DNA from: Staphylococcus hsinchuensis
GTDB taxonomy: Bacteria; Bacillota; Bacilli; Staphylococcales; Staphylococcaceae
DNA: 64,000 nucleotides
Assembly (NCBI RefSeq): GCF_038789205.1
Contig: NZ_CP128355.1
Span: 1,860,001 to 1,924,000, forward strand
Direction: 5' to 3'
Below are positions 30,022-39,439 of this stretch, piece by piece. Within the stretch, counting starts at the first letter, position 1. Every line of letters begins with the position of its first letter. The notes below the pieces were generated by a model that ran no database searches, was not told where the DNA came from, and saw only the letters and a program-made list of their open reading frames with translations. The position numbers and the translations under genes are program-made.

Positions 30022-30532
30022 TTTCCTCATCCTTTAATAATTTATTTTTTAACTTGCTTATTAAATTATAAAAAGTCTCCTTTTCTTCTGAAGTGAAAGT
30101 TTCAAACATACTAGATACTAATTCATAATTTTCTGGTAAAACTTTTTTTAATACAGTTAATCCCTCTTTCGTAAGCTGTACATAATTAGTTCTTTTGTCT
30201 TCTTCATATAACTTTCTTTGAATTAAACCTTTATTCTCCATCCCTTTTAAAATGCCAGTAATAGTAGATTTTTTACTTCCTATCTTTTTTGATAATTGTG
30301 ATGGCGCTAATGTCATATCTTGTTCTTTAGTTAATAACATCATAATTGTAAATTTTGCATCTGATATTTCGTACTGTTGCATTAAATTATCGTGCTTTTC
30401 TTTCATTAACTTATAAGTTTTCTGTAACTCTAAATAAAGCATTACAGAATTCGGATCTAACTCTGGATAATCTTGTCGTAAATTTTTAAGTCTTTTAAAA
30501 GAAGGACTATCGTATAAATAAAAATCTTTCAT
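30005..30532 (-). CDS. MarR-family transcriptional regulator
   Basis: This 175-residue winged-helix regulator has MTLAPSQLSKKIGSKKSTITGILKGMENKGLIQRK as its DNA-recognition region (about 95-125 within the full fold) and a wing with EEDKRTNYVQLTKEG. N- and C-terminal helices form the dimer. A promoter with a perfect 24-bp palindrome at the start site lies just upstream, strongly suggesting autorepression. It is followed by the overlapping rhodanese gene, mepB and a DJ-1 gene, its likely regulon. Confidence 0.92.
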   Translation of the reverse strand: MKDFYLYDSPSFKRLKNLRQDYPELDPNSVMLYLELQKTYKLMKEKHDNLMQQYEISDAKFTIMMLLTKEQDMTLAPSQLSKKIGSKKSTITGILKGMENKGLIQRKLYEEDKRTNYVQLTKEGLTVLKKVLPENYELVSSMFETFTSEEKETFYNLISKLKNKLLKDEENEEEN

Positions 30533-30546
30533 GAAAACTGCCTCCT

Positions 30547-30570
30547 AATTAGTTAGGTACCTAACTAATT
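30547..30570. promoter_or_regulatory. Perfect 24-bp palindromic operator of the MarR gene
   Basis: Bases 30547-30570 form an exact palindrome centred on GGTACC, flanked by TTAGTTA/TAACTAA. It lies between the -10 box and the ribosome site of the MarR gene, overlapping the predicted transcription start. This is the usual geometry for MarR autorepression. Confidence 0.85.
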
Positions 30571-30572
30571 TA

Positions 30573-30601
30573 ATGATATCATTATTTGTATATTTACACA
30601 A
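30573..30601 (-). promoter_or_regulatory. Promoter of the MarR-rhodanese-mepB unit
   Basis: TTGTGT (30596-30601), a 17-bp spacer and TATCAT (30573-30578) on the minus strand, directly upstream of the 24-bp palindrome. Confidence 0.7.
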
Positions 30602-30858
30602 ACATCTTTAAATAAAATATGATTTTACATCGCTTTAAGTTGATAAGAGGCAGCACCATAGAAAATATTAAATTTTTTCTGGAATCGTTTCTACTAAATG
30701 TTTCTCAATATGTGTGGTATCATTTCAGTTACCATTGGTAGAGTTAATTGAGAGTTGTTAAAACTTTTAATTTAAAGACAAGTCGTTAAATTGGTGAGGT
30801 TGTACTTTATAATTTACGTAATTGTCATATTTTATAATAATCATATATAAAAAGTGAT
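30602..30858. other. Intergenic DNA, no gene seen
   Basis: No frame with a ribosome site was found. It may be decayed coding DNA, but I recognise no protein in any frame. Confidence 0.5.
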
Positions 30859-31006
30859 GTTGCTTGCGAGACACCAGAGGGAGCAGGATGTGTGTCGAGA
30901 CCGAGGCTCGACCCAGCCCCCTAGGTAAGCGAGCAAAGTCAAAACTAATTATCGATATAATTTAAGCCCATCAAGTTTGCAGAAACTTTGATGGGCTTAA
31001 TGCTAG
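30859..31006 (-). repeat. Hairpin-rich dispersed intergenic repeat, copy 2 (inverted)
   Basis: In reverse complement this copy carries the same three blocks as 371-567: a 21-nt block (30986-31006) identical to 371-391, a 34-nt block (30901-30934) identical to 418-451, and the end near 30859-30874 matching 552-567 with one difference. Hairpin arms 30962-30978/30983-31000 lie just past the end of fabH and may help end its transcript. Confidence 0.85.
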
Positions 31007-31040
31007 AAATTGATATTCTAAATTCTATACTTAAGTATTA

Positions 31041-32021
31041 TTAAATCGTCCATTTTATCAAAGTAGAGGCGTAAGTTAATCCTCCACCAAAACCAACGAG
31101 CAACATTAAATCTCCTTTATTTAACTTTTGTTGCTCCATTGCTAAATCAATTGCGAGAGGTATCGTTGCAGAAGAGGTATTTCCAAAATATTGTAAACTC
31201 ATTAATGCTTTGTCATAACTGATACCAGACTTTTTACAAATTGCTTCAATCATACGTGCATTCGCACTATGTGGTACAAACCAATTTAAATCATCTATAC
31301 TATATTCAGTTTGAGATAATGTGTTTTGAATAACTTGTGGCACATTAGTAACTGCCCATTTATATACACCGCGACCATTTTGTACGATATACCCAGGATT
31401 TTCCATGTCTTCGTCAAACATCTTATTAGATAGATCTGTACTATAGAGATATTTCCCTTTTTCACCATCAGTACCTGTGCTACTCGCGATGAAACTCGTT
31501 TCATCTTCACTATATTCTACTAAAAATGCTGCTGCACCATCACCAAATAAAATGCATGTATTTCTGTCTTTATAATCGGTAATTTTTGATAAAGCCTCTG
31601 CCCCGACCACTAATACCTTTTTATGTTGTCCAGAAGTAATCAACCCATTCGCTATATTCAATCCATAAGCAAAACCTGCGCAGGCTGCATTAATATCTAA
31701 TGAACCACATTGTTTAAGTCCAAGTCTAGCTTGTACGTATGCTGCTACGCTTGGCGTTTTATAGTCGGGTGTCATTGTTGCGTTAATAATCATGTCTACA
31801 TCAGTTAAATCTACATTGTACTTCTCTTTGAGATTTAAAATTGCCTGATAGCTCATATCACTCGTGTATTCGTTATCAGCAGTAATTCTACGTTCTTTAA
31901 TACCGGTTCTTTGTTGTATCCATTCATCAGAAGTTTCTACAATTTTTTCAAAATCTTCATTCGTCATTACTTTAGACGGAACATATTTCCCATGGGCTGT
32001 AATTTTTGCTAACGAATTCAT
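31041..32021 (-). CDS. 3-oxoacyl-ACP synthase III (FabH) paralogue
   Basis: This 326-residue thiolase-fold condensing enzyme has the intact triad: C114 (NAACAGF), H251 (VPHSANARM) and N281 (YFGNTSSATIP). Standard FabH has PHQAN, whereas this one has PHSAN. It is outside the main fab cluster, so it is probably a second FabH with a different acyl-CoA preference or a special role. It is transcribed away from a MerR-type regulator with 165 bp between them, suggesting joint control. Confidence 0.88.
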   Translation of the reverse strand: MNSLAKITAHGKYVPSKVMTNEDFEKIVETSDEWIQQRTGIKERRITADNEYTSDMSYQAILNLKEKYNVDLTDVDMIINATMTPDYKTPSVAAYVQARLGLKQCGSLDINAACAGFAYGLNIANGLITSGQHKKVLVVGAEALSKITDYKDRNTCILFGDGAAAFLVEYSEDETSFIASSTGTDGEKGKYLYSTDLSNKMFDEDMENPGYIVQNGRGVYKWAVTNVPQVIQNTLSQTEYSIDDLNWFVPHSANARMIEAICKKSGISYDKALMSLQYFGNTSSATIPLAIDLAMEQQKLNKGDLMLLVGFGGGLTYASTLIKWTI

Positions 32022-32134
32022 TTATAATCCCCCTATTGACCCTTAGTTAATCTACATAAAACTTACCACTGAACAATATACAATAGCAAATATTATTAAA
32101 AACATGCTTAGTATAAAAATATGCTATTTTAGTA

Positions 32135-32165
32135 TTGAGGTTTACGTTACGTCATAGTTTATATT
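32135..32165 (+). promoter_or_regulatory. MerR-type promoter with 19-bp spacer
   Basis: TTGAGG (32135-32140) and TATATT (32160-32165) are separated by 19 bp, the long spacing typical of promoters activated by MerR regulators. An ACGT-T-ACGT palindrome sits within the spacer (32144-32152). It reads into the merR-like gene and lies in the shared region upstream of fabH. Confidence 0.75.
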
Positions 32166-32186
32166 GCAATTGTAGGAGGTGATGTT

Positions 32187-32945
32187 ATGGAGTACACAGT
32201 TAGTGAACTAGCTAAAATTTCAGGTGTAAGTCCACGTACGTTACGTTATTATGATGAAATTGATTTACTCAAACCATCAAGAATTAATCAAGCAGGTTAT
32301 CGTATTTATCAAACTACACACGTCGATGTATTACAACAGATTGTTTTTTATCGAGAATTAGATTTATCACTACAACAGATAAAAAAATTACTAAACGAAC
32401 CATCGTATAACCAAATTGAAACATTAGATGAACAACATCGTAAATTAACCGCTAAACGAGATCGTTTAGACCAAATACTCACGACAATTGAAAAAACGCT
32501 AGCCTACCATAAAGGAAAGGTAACTATGAATGATAACGAAAAATTTGAAGGATTTAAACAAGACATGATTGATAAAAATGAAGCACTTTACGGGGATGAA
32601 ATAAGAGAAAAATATGGTAATGATATGATTGATAAGAGCAATGCGAAAGTTATGGGAATGTCCGAGAAAGACTTCCAACAATTTAAACAATTAGAGCATG
32701 AAATACTAGAATTACTCGCAGATGCATATCAAACACAAGACCCAACTTCAGAAGAGGCGCAATTACTCGCTGATAAGCATCGTCAATGGCTGACTTACAC
32801 TTGGCCAAGATACACGAAAGAGGCACATCTCGGGTTAGCCGAAATGTATATCGCAGACGAACGATTTACTGCATATTATGATAAACACGTTAAGGGTGGT
32901 ACGCAGTTTTTAAGAGATGCAATTGCAGAATACGTAAATAAATAA
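32187..32945 (+). CDS. MerR-family regulator with TipAS drug-binding domain
   Basis: This 252-residue regulator has an N-terminal MerR winged helix (about residues 1-70: YTVSELAKISGVSPRTLRYY, GYRIYQ), a dimerising coiled coil (about 75-110), and a C-terminal TipAS-like domain (about 130-250), the fold that binds thiopeptides and other drugs in TipAL/Mta proteins. The AGGAGG site precedes the ATG. It probably activates its own 19-bp-spacer promoter and perhaps the divergent fabH. Confidence 0.9.
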   Translation: MEYTVSELAKISGVSPRTLRYYDEIDLLKPSRINQAGYRIYQTTHVDVLQQIVFYRELDLSLQQIKKLLNEPSYNQIETLDEQHRKLTAKRDRLDQILTTIEKTLAYHKGKVTMNDNEKFEGFKQDMIDKNEALYGDEIREKYGNDMIDKSNAKVMGMSEKDFQQFKQLEHEILELLADAYQTQDPTSEEAQLLADKHRQWLTYTWPRYTKEAHLGLAEMYIADERFTAYYDKHVKGGTQFLRDAIAEYVNK

Positions 32946-32950
32946 AACAA

Positions 32951-33055
32951 AAGTCTGAGACAAAAATAGGTGTCTCAGACTTTTTTCATTTAGGTGTGAC
33001 CACGAATTTTCCATTAAAAATTCGATTACTGTCCACTCTCTTTTGCATAAAAAGC
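32951..33055 (+). repeat. Dispersed intergenic repeat, second family, with terminator of the MerR gene
   Basis: A perfect 12-bp hairpin (32951-32962/32971-32982) and T-run end the MerR gene. The following bases share ACGAA and AATTCGATTACTGTC with copies at 25103-25200 and 23893-23932. The minus-strand membrane gene ends right after it. Confidence 0.8.
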
Positions 33056-33059
33056 CGGA

Positions 33060-33293
33060 TTATTTAATTCTTTGCAAGACGATAGAAGCTACCGCACAAA
33101 TAATTACAATACTTAAAAATGTCATAGATACTGGCATAAGTTCTCCTGTTAAATTGATTCCTAATTCAAAACCAGTTGTGTCATTTTTAAAATAACTACC
33201 GAATACCATCATAATTACAAAGCCTACTGCTGCTAATGAACCGATGACATCAATCAATAGCCTCAATTGTGGATACTTAATGTCTTTATTCAA
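33060..33293 (-). CDS. Small membrane protein, 77 residues
   Basis: Two hydrophobic helices (about residues 13-32 and 52-73) flank a short loop with FELGINLTGELMPVS. The best start is a TTG at 33291-33293 (MNKDIKYPQLRLL) with AAGGAG 8 nt upstream. Longer in-frame starts overlap that site. It lies 56 bp downstream of folC and may be read through from it. Function unknown. Confidence 0.65.
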   Translation of the reverse strand: MNKDIKYPQLRLLIDVIGSLAAVGFVIMMVFGSYFKNDTTGFELGINLTGELMPVSMTFLSIVIICAVASIVLQRIK

Positions 33294-33349
33294 ATTAAAC
33301 TTCTCCTTCCAGCAAAACAAAATATATTAATTAACTTAGATGCAAATAA

Positions 33350-34612
33350 TTAAAATTTAACCTTAGTTTTAACGTCACTAATAAAATATAAACTACCCGT
33401 AATTATTAAACCTTCGCCGTTATAGTTTTCAATAAAGTCAACATAATCATAAATGATTTCTTTATCATCATATTGTAATTCTTCGTATATTTCTTCCTTT
33501 GTTAAACCCTTTGGAAAATCAAATTCAGTAATATACATCGTTGAGGCAATCGTAGTAAGTTGATCCAACATTTCATGTAATGGTTTACCTTGAATAGCTG
33601 AAAATAGTATATCTATGTTATCTATCTTATAATATTTTTTTAATGTATCTGTTAATGCTTCTACACTTTCTACATTATGTGCACCATCTAAAATGATGAT
33701 TGGTTCTTCCTTAACTTGTTCAATTCTACCTATCCAACTTACAGATTCTATACCATTTATCATCTTATTAAAATCTAAATCTACTATATTAGATTCATAC
33801 ATTTCAATAAGTGCTGTTATTGCTAATGCTGCATTTTCTTTTTGGTGTTCACCTTTCATATCTAGTAATAAGTTTTCAAGTTCATAATCTTTGTAACGAT
33901 AAGTGAATTCTTCATCATCGGAAATAACGCTAATTTCTCTATCTAACTCGATACCTATCGCATTTCTTTCTTCAACGTTATTTCGAATAATTTTTAAGGC
34001 ATCCTCGTTTTTAACAGCGTAAATTACAGGTGTCTCTGTCTTCACGATTTCACCTTTGTCTCTAGCTATATCCGCAAATGTATTTCCTAAAATTTCAGTA
34101 TGATCTAAACCAATACTTGTAAGTATTGAAAGTATCGGTTTAAACACATTTGTAGAATCATTTGCTATGCCTAAACCCGCTTCAACTATGACAAAATCCA
34201 CTGGATGTATTTCTCCAAAATATAAAAACATCATCGTGGTAATAATTTCAAATTCAGTTGCTGAACCTAATTCTGTTTCTTGTACTAATGCTTCACTGAC
34301 AGGCTTGACATGTTTCACTAATTCGACAATGGCATCATCAGAAATAGGTTCTCCATTTAATCCGATGCGTTCATTAAAAATCTCAACAAATGGAGAAGTG
34401 AATGTTCCAACTTGATATCCGTTTTCTACTAATGCAGTTCTTAAGTATGCAACGGTAGAACCTTTCCCATTTGTTCCACCTACATGAATACCACGGATCT
34501 TTTCTTGAGGATTATTCAAACGTTGGAGCATCCATTCCATACGTCTCACACCAGGTTTCACACCAAACTTAGTTTGTTCATGTATCCAATATAAGCTGTC
34601 TAGGTAATTCAT
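33350..34612 (-). CDS. folC: Folylpolyglutamate synthase/dihydrofolate synthase
   Basis: This 420-residue Mur-ligase-family enzyme adds glutamates to folates. The P-loop GTNGKGS is at residues 46-52, the family segment TSPFVEIFNERI follows, and ILDGAHN marks the C-terminal domain. It is 11 bp downstream of valS and probably shares its T-box-controlled transcript. Confidence 0.95.
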   Translation of the reverse strand: MNYLDSLYWIHEQTKFGVKPGVRRMEWMLQRLNNPQEKIRGIHVGGTNGKGSTVAYLRTALVENGYQVGTFTSPFVEIFNERIGLNGEPISDDAIVELVKHVKPVSEALVQETELGSATEFEIITTMMFLYFGEIHPVDFVIVEAGLGIANDSTNVFKPILSILTSIGLDHTEILGNTFADIARDKGEIVKTETPVIYAVKNEDALKIIRNNVEERNAIGIELDREISVISDDEEFTYRYKDYELENLLLDMKGEHQKENAALAITALIEMYESNIVDLDFNKMINGIESVSWIGRIEQVKEEPIIILDGAHNVESVEALTDTLKKYYKIDNIDILFSAIQGKPLHEMLDQLTTIASTMYITEFDFPKGLTKEEIYEELQYDDKEIIYDYVDFIENYNGEGLIITGSLYFISDVKTKVKF

Positions 34613-34623
34613 CTCTACGACTC

Positions 34624-37254
34624 CTATGCTTTTAATTGATTAATTCGTAATTTAACACCGTCATATTTTTCTTGATACGTTTGTTTTTTCTCACGTTCTT
34701 CATTAATAATTTTTTCAGGTGCTTTATTTACAAAGTTTTCATTCGCTAATTTTTTATTTACTCTGTCTAATTCTTTTTCCCATTTGACAAGTTCATTTTC
34801 TAATCTAGCTATCTCTTTATCCATATCTATGAGCCCTTCTAATGGTAGCACAACTTCTCCCGCCGTTGTTATAGAAGTCATAGCTTTTTCTGGAATGTCG
34901 ATTTCTGTATCTATTGTTAATTCACTTGGATGACAGAAACGATCAATATAGTTTGAATTGTCATTTAATGTTTGTTTAATATTGCTATCTTTCGCACGGA
35001 TGAAAATAGGTATCGCTTTAGATAACGGTGTATCCACTTCTAACCTAGATGTTCTTACAGATTTTATAATCTCAACTAGATGTTGCATTGTTTCCTTACT
35101 TTCATCAAAAACTAACGCGTCATTAACTTGTGGCCAAGCTGCTTTGACAATTGTGTCACCTTCATGTGGAAGATTCTGCCAAATTTGTTCTGTTACGAAA
35201 GGCATAAATGGATGTAACATTCTCATCGTATTATCTAATACATAAGTTAATACGGAACGCGTGACTTGTTTTTGACTTTCGTCATCACTATTCATTGGAA
35301 TCTTACTCATTTCAATATACCAATCACAGAATTCATCCCAAATGAAGTTATATAGTGCACGACCAACTTCGCCGAATTCATATTTATCACTTAACTCAGT
35401 TACTGTTTTTATTGTTTCATTTAATCGCGTTAAAATCCATTTATCTGCTAATGACAAGTTGCCTGATAAATCAACATCTTCAACTTTAAACTCTTCGCCA
35501 ATGTTCATGAGGCTAAATCGTGCCGCATTCCATATTTTATTAATGAAATTCCATACGGATTCAACCTTTTCAGTTGAATAACGTAAATCATGACCTGGTG
35601 AAGAACCAGTTGCTAGGAAGTATCTTAAACTATCTGCACCATATTCATTAATAACATCCATTGGATCAACGCCATTTCCAAGGGATTTACTCATTTTACG
35701 TCCATCTTCTGCACGTACTAAGCCATGTAGTAACACATCATTAAATGGACGTTGCCCAGTAAATTCTAATCCTTGGAAAATCATTCTAGCTACCCAGAAA
35801 AAGATGATGTCATATCCTGTAACTAATACATTTGTTGGGAAATAACGATGATAATCTTCATTATCTAAATCTGGCCAACCTAAAGTTGAGAACGGCCATA
35901 GAGCACTTGAGAACCAAGTATCAAGTACATCTTCATCTTGTGTCCAGTTCTCAATATCTGATGGCGCTTCTTCTCCTACATACATTTCACCAGTTTCATT
36001 GTGATACCATGCAGGGATTTGATGACCCCACCATAACTGACGTGAAATCGTCCAATCTCTTATTTCATCCATCCAACGGTTGAAAGTCTTTTCAAATCTT
36101 TGCGGAACAAAGTCTATACGGTTATCAGTATCTTGGTTATTGAGTGCTTGTTCGGCAAGTGGTTTCATTTTAACGAACCATTGTGTTGATAAATAAGGTT
36201 CGACAATCGCACCAGAACGTTCAGAATGTCCGACAGAATGTTCATGTTCTTCGATTTTTATAACAAGATCTTCAGCCTTTAAGTCTTCAACAAGTTGTTT
36301 ACGACAATCAAATCGATCCATACCTTCATATTTATCAGCGTGTTGATTCATCTTACCAGATTCATCCATAACTACGATGCGTTCTAAGTCATGACGATTA
36401 CCTATTTCGAAATCATTTGGATCATGTGCAGGTGTCACTTTCATTGCACCACTACCAAATTCTTTATCGACATATTCATCTGCTAAAATTGGTAATTCAC
36501 GCCCAACGATAGGTAAAATAACCTTTTTACCAATAACATCTTTATAGCGCTCATCATCTGGGTTAACTACAATAGCTGTATCCCCTAACATAGTTTCAGG
36601 GCGTGTTGTAGCAATCTCAATAAATCCATCACCATCGGCATAAGGATATTTAAAGTGATAGAATTTCCCTTGTACATCTTCATGAATAACCTCGATATCA
36701 GATAATGCAGTACGTGTATGAGGATCCCAGTTAATAATATATTCTCCGCGATAAATTAATCCTTTGTTGTACATATCAACAAAGACCTTTTTAACTGCTT
36801 TACTAAGACCTTCATCTAATGTGAAACGCTCTCTACTATAATCTAAACCTAATCCTAGTTTAGCCCATTGACTGCGAATAAACTGTGCGTATTCTTCTTT
36901 CCAATCCCATGCTTGTTCTAAGAATTTTTCACGGCCAATATCATGTCGTGAAATACCTTGTTCGTTTAACTTAGCTTCAACTTTAGCTTGAGTCGCAATA
37001 CCTGCATGATCCATACCAGGTAAATATAAAGTGTCATAACCTTGCATACGTTTCATACGTGTAATGATATCTTGTAAAGTCGTATCCCATGCATGTCCTA
37101 AATGTAATTTACCAGTCACATTTGGAGGTGGGATTACGATCGTATATGTTTCTTTAGTTTGACTACCTTCCGCTTCAAAATAACCATTATTAACCCATTG
37201 GTCATAGCGACCCGATTCAACTTCGCTCGGGTTATACTTTGGTTTCATCTCCAT
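34624..37254 (-). CDS. valS: Valyl-tRNA synthetase
   Basis: This 876-residue class Ia synthetase has HLGH (the HIGH motif) at 51-54, an editing CP1 domain (about 190-340), KMSKS near residue 520, an anticodon-binding helical domain and a C-terminal coiled coil rich in K and E (about 810-876) typical of ValRS. Full length. Controlled by a T-box leader. Confidence 0.97.
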   Translation of the reverse strand: MEMKPKYNPSEVESGRYDQWVNNGYFEAEGSQTKETYTIVIPPPNVTGKLHLGHAWDTTLQDIITRMKRMQGYDTLYLPGMDHAGIATQAKVEAKLNEQGISRHDIGREKFLEQAWDWKEEYAQFIRSQWAKLGLGLDYSRERFTLDEGLSKAVKKVFVDMYNKGLIYRGEYIINWDPHTRTALSDIEVIHEDVQGKFYHFKYPYADGDGFIEIATTRPETMLGDTAIVVNPDDERYKDVIGKKVILPIVGRELPILADEYVDKEFGSGAMKVTPAHDPNDFEIGNRHDLERIVVMDESGKMNQHADKYEGMDRFDCRKQLVEDLKAEDLVIKIEEHEHSVGHSERSGAIVEPYLSTQWFVKMKPLAEQALNNQDTDNRIDFVPQRFEKTFNRWMDEIRDWTISRQLWWGHQIPAWYHNETGEMYVGEEAPSDIENWTQDEDVLDTWFSSALWPFSTLGWPDLDNEDYHRYFPTNVLVTGYDIIFFWVARMIFQGLEFTGQRPFNDVLLHGLVRAEDGRKMSKSLGNGVDPMDVINEYGADSLRYFLATGSSPGHDLRYSTEKVESVWNFINKIWNAARFSLMNIGEEFKVEDVDLSGNLSLADKWILTRLNETIKTVTELSDKYEFGEVGRALYNFIWDEFCDWYIEMSKIPMNSDDESQKQVTRSVLTYVLDNTMRMLHPFMPFVTEQIWQNLPHEGDTIVKAAWPQVNDALVFDESKETMQHLVEIIKSVRTSRLEVDTPLSKAIPIFIRAKDSNIKQTLNDNSNYIDRFCHPSELTIDTEIDIPEKAMTSITTAGEVVLPLEGLIDMDKEIARLENELVKWEKELDRVNKKLANENFVNKAPEKIINEEREKKQTYQEKYDGVKLRINQLKA

Positions 37255-37274
37255 TTACAACATCCTCCTTAAAT

Positions 37275-37544
37275 ATAAAAATATCCGTCCTAAATCATAT
37301 AGGACGGATATTCCGTGGTACCACCTAAATTCTCAAGATGTGAAATATGCATCTCGAGCACTTAATTTATGATTAACGCTCAATCACGCTTTCATCTACT
37401 TTAACTGTTTACTCTCCACAGCCGTTCAATCAAAGATTATTCTGGGCTACCTTCAACAAAGTAAAATGTACATTCTCAGCCTATATGCACTCTCTGTGAA
37501 ATTCAACTCTATTTACTCTTCCCAATCGACATTATTCATTTTCA
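37275..37544 (-). promoter_or_regulatory. T-box leader of valS-folC
   Basis: The minus strand has AGGTGGTACCACGG (T-box) just before a terminator with perfect 12-bp arms 37280-37291/37301-37312 and a U-rich tail. A long structured region upstream fits Stem I to Stem III. It should sense uncharged tRNA-Val. The start is placed by the promoter at 37551-37579. Confidence 0.92.
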
Positions 37545-37550
37545 TCATTT

Positions 37551-37579
37551 ATAGTATAATGGATAATAAAATAAGTCAA
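37551..37579 (-). promoter_or_regulatory. Promoter of valS-folC
   Basis: TTGACT (37574-37579), a 17-bp spacer and TACTAT (37551-37556) on the minus strand. A plus-strand TATAAT for tag at 37555-37560 overlaps its -10 box. Confidence 0.75.
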
Positions 37580-37597
37580 TCCACAGGAGGAATAAAA

Positions 37598-38164
37598 ATG
37601 AATGAATGCGCTTTTGGTACTAAAGATCCTGTTTATTTAAAATATCATGATGAAGTTTGGGGCAAACCATTATATGATAGTCATCAATTATTTAAATTAT
37701 TAGCACTTGAATCCCAACACGCAGGCTTATCTTGGTTAACTATTTTAAAAAAGAAAGCATCTTATGAAGCAGCCTTTCATGATTTTCAACCAGAAAAAAT
37801 TGCACAGATGACAGAGAGTGATATAGACGCACTTATGGAATTTCCAAATATCGTTCATAATCGTAAGAAATTGGAAGCGATTGTGAGTCAAGCTAAAGGT
37901 TATTTTAAAATTGAGGAAGATTATGGAAGTTTTAGTAAGTTTCTATGGTCATACGTAGATGATGAACCAATAGACATGGGGTATATTCATTCAAGCGACC
38001 GTATTACGGTAGATGAACGAGCAACACGTTTATCTAAAAAACTTAAAAGTTACGGTTTTAAATTCTTAGGTCCAGTTACAGTATTTTCATTTTTAGAAGC
38101 AGCAGGTTTATATAACGCCCACTTACGTGATTGTCCTCATAATCCAAACAACCAAACTATATAA
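37598..38164 (+). CDS. tag: DNA-3-methyladenine glycosylase I
   Basis: This 188-residue base-excision repair enzyme removes 3-methyladenine. The protein has CAFGTKDPVYLKYHDEVWG at the N-terminus, LESQHAGLSW, IVHNRKKLEAI and a C-terminal CPH region for the structural zinc. I chose the ATG at 37598 because AGGAGG lies just upstream; a longer in-frame opening runs back into the valS T-box and is not coding. A terminator follows at 38196-38230. Confidence 0.93.
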   Translation: MNECAFGTKDPVYLKYHDEVWGKPLYDSHQLFKLLALESQHAGLSWLTILKKKASYEAAFHDFQPEKIAQMTESDIDALMEFPNIVHNRKKLEAIVSQAKGYFKIEEDYGSFSKFLWSYVDDEPIDMGYIHSSDRITVDERATRLSKKLKSYGFKFLGPVTVFSFLEAAGLYNAHLRDCPHNPNNQTI

Positions 38165-38195
38165 CATTCAAATTGAAAATATCTTATTCTAGAAA

Positions 38196-38230
38196 AACTG
38201 TCGATCAACATTGTAGTTAATCGACAGTTT
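38196..38230. terminator. Terminator between tag and the AbrB-family gene
   Basis: Arms 38196-38205 and 38221-38230 are exactly complementary, with A- and T-rich flanks on both sides, so it can serve both converging genes. Confidence 0.8.
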
Positions 38231-38246
38231 ATTTATATATGAATTT

Positions 38247-39338
38247 TCACCTTTGTGATTCTTCGTTTTTTTCTTTCTGAAGATCTAATTTTGCTAAATA
38301 TTTTAAGAGATAACTGATTAATGGTGCTATTACGAATAGGATAAAGAATATTCTAAAGATGTGATAACTAGAAATTCGGGCGACATCCGCTCCTGTTTCT
38401 ATTGCAACAAGAACAATTTGACTCATTCCTCCAGGGGCTGCACCTAAGAACAATTCATTGATAGGATGTTTCGTAAATGTTGAAATAATCAATACCATGA
38501 TAAATGACAACAATATTAATGATATATTTTGAAAAGCTATTGCTACTGCGACACGGCCTTTCATCTGATCTAACAATTTAGATATTTGGATACCAATTCT
38601 AATCATATAAATAATTTGTGCACCTGCTATAAGGAAGTTATCTAGTTTAAAGTTAATACCTGTAATTAAGTTCCACGCGATGAGTACTATAATCGGTGCC
38701 AGCAATTGCTTAGTAGGAAATTTAATCTTATCCATAATATAATAAACAAGCGCAATTGCAACAATTAATATTATTACATTAGGAAGCGATAACATTTGAG
38801 TTAATGGTTTCACGGATGATGCTCCAGCACTTCCGGACCCTGAATCTTTAAAGAAAAATGATATTAAAGGTACTAAAATAACTACGAATATAATTCTAGA
38901 AGTTTGAGTTAAACTCACTACCATAATATTAGCTTTTTTATTTTCTTCGGCCATAATCAACATTTGACTTAGGGCGCCGGGCACGACACTTAAAACTGCA
39001 GTTTCATAATTTACTTTTGCAATTTTCTTAAAGAAGTATGCAATTATCATCGATAGGGTTAATAGCATCAAGGTAATGAAAACAATTGATAACCAATCAT
39101 CCTTTATTTCGAGGATAACTTTTTTAGTAAATGTTGAACCAATTTGTACACCTAGTAATATCATACCTAGTAAACCTAAGGATTGAGGCCACTCTACTTT
39201 CATTTTGAAAACTTTTACACAAATAATACTGGCAATGATAGGTCCGAACATAAATGGTAGTAACATATGCACAGCATTTAATATTAAACTAATCACAAGT
39301 GCTAAAATGAATACAATAATATTATTCTTTAATCGCAT
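38247..39338 (-). CDS. AbrB-family (COG3180) integral membrane protein
   Basis: This 363-residue protein has about ten hydrophobic helices in two repeats. Each repeat includes the family motif, VVPGALSQMLIMAEE and GAAPGGMSQIVLVAIETGADV. Members are sometimes called AbrB regulators or ammonia monooxygenase-like, names that are historical. The real role is probably transport. I chose the ATG at 39336-39338 (MRLKNN), with GAGG 8 nt upstream. A longer frame enters the hemL terminator. It has no clear link to heme synthesis. Confidence 0.82.
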   Translation of the reverse strand: MRLKNNIIVFILALVISLILNAVHMLLPFMFGPIIASIICVKVFKMKVEWPQSLGLLGMILLGVQIGSTFTKKVILEIKDDWLSIVFITLMLLTLSMIIAYFFKKIAKVNYETAVLSVVPGALSQMLIMAEENKKANIMVVSLTQTSRIIFVVILVPLISFFFKDSGSGSAGASSVKPLTQMLSLPNVIILIVAIALVYYIMDKIKFPTKQLLAPIIVLIAWNLITGINFKLDNFLIAGAQIIYMIRIGIQISKLLDQMKGRVAVAIAFQNISLILLSFIMVLIISTFTKHPINELFLGAAPGGMSQIVLVAIETGADVARISSYHIFRIFFILFVIAPLISYLLKYLAKLDLQKEKNEESQR

Positions 39339-39401
39339 CTTCATGTCCTCACATCTTTCGTCTTTATCGTCACGCTCCAATGTGCATTTAATCACAAAAA
39401 A

Positions 39402-39430
39402 GTACCCATGCAAAATTTATGCATGGGCAC
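39402..39430 (-). terminator. Terminator of the hem operon
   Basis: Arms 39402-39412 and 39420-39430 pair with one G-U, followed by a U-run on the minus strand, about 10 bp after hemL. Confidence 0.88.
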
Positions 39431-39439
39431 TGAAGTTGA

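Noticed and set aside
26582..33340. Prophage, plasmid or defence island
   Set aside because: No integrase, phage structural, toxin-antitoxin, restriction or nuclease-effector genes are seen, and no flanking attachment repeats were found.
37466..37597. N-terminal extension of the tag frame
   Set aside because: It overlaps the valS T-box leader and both promoters; the ATG at 37598 with AGGAGG is clearly better.
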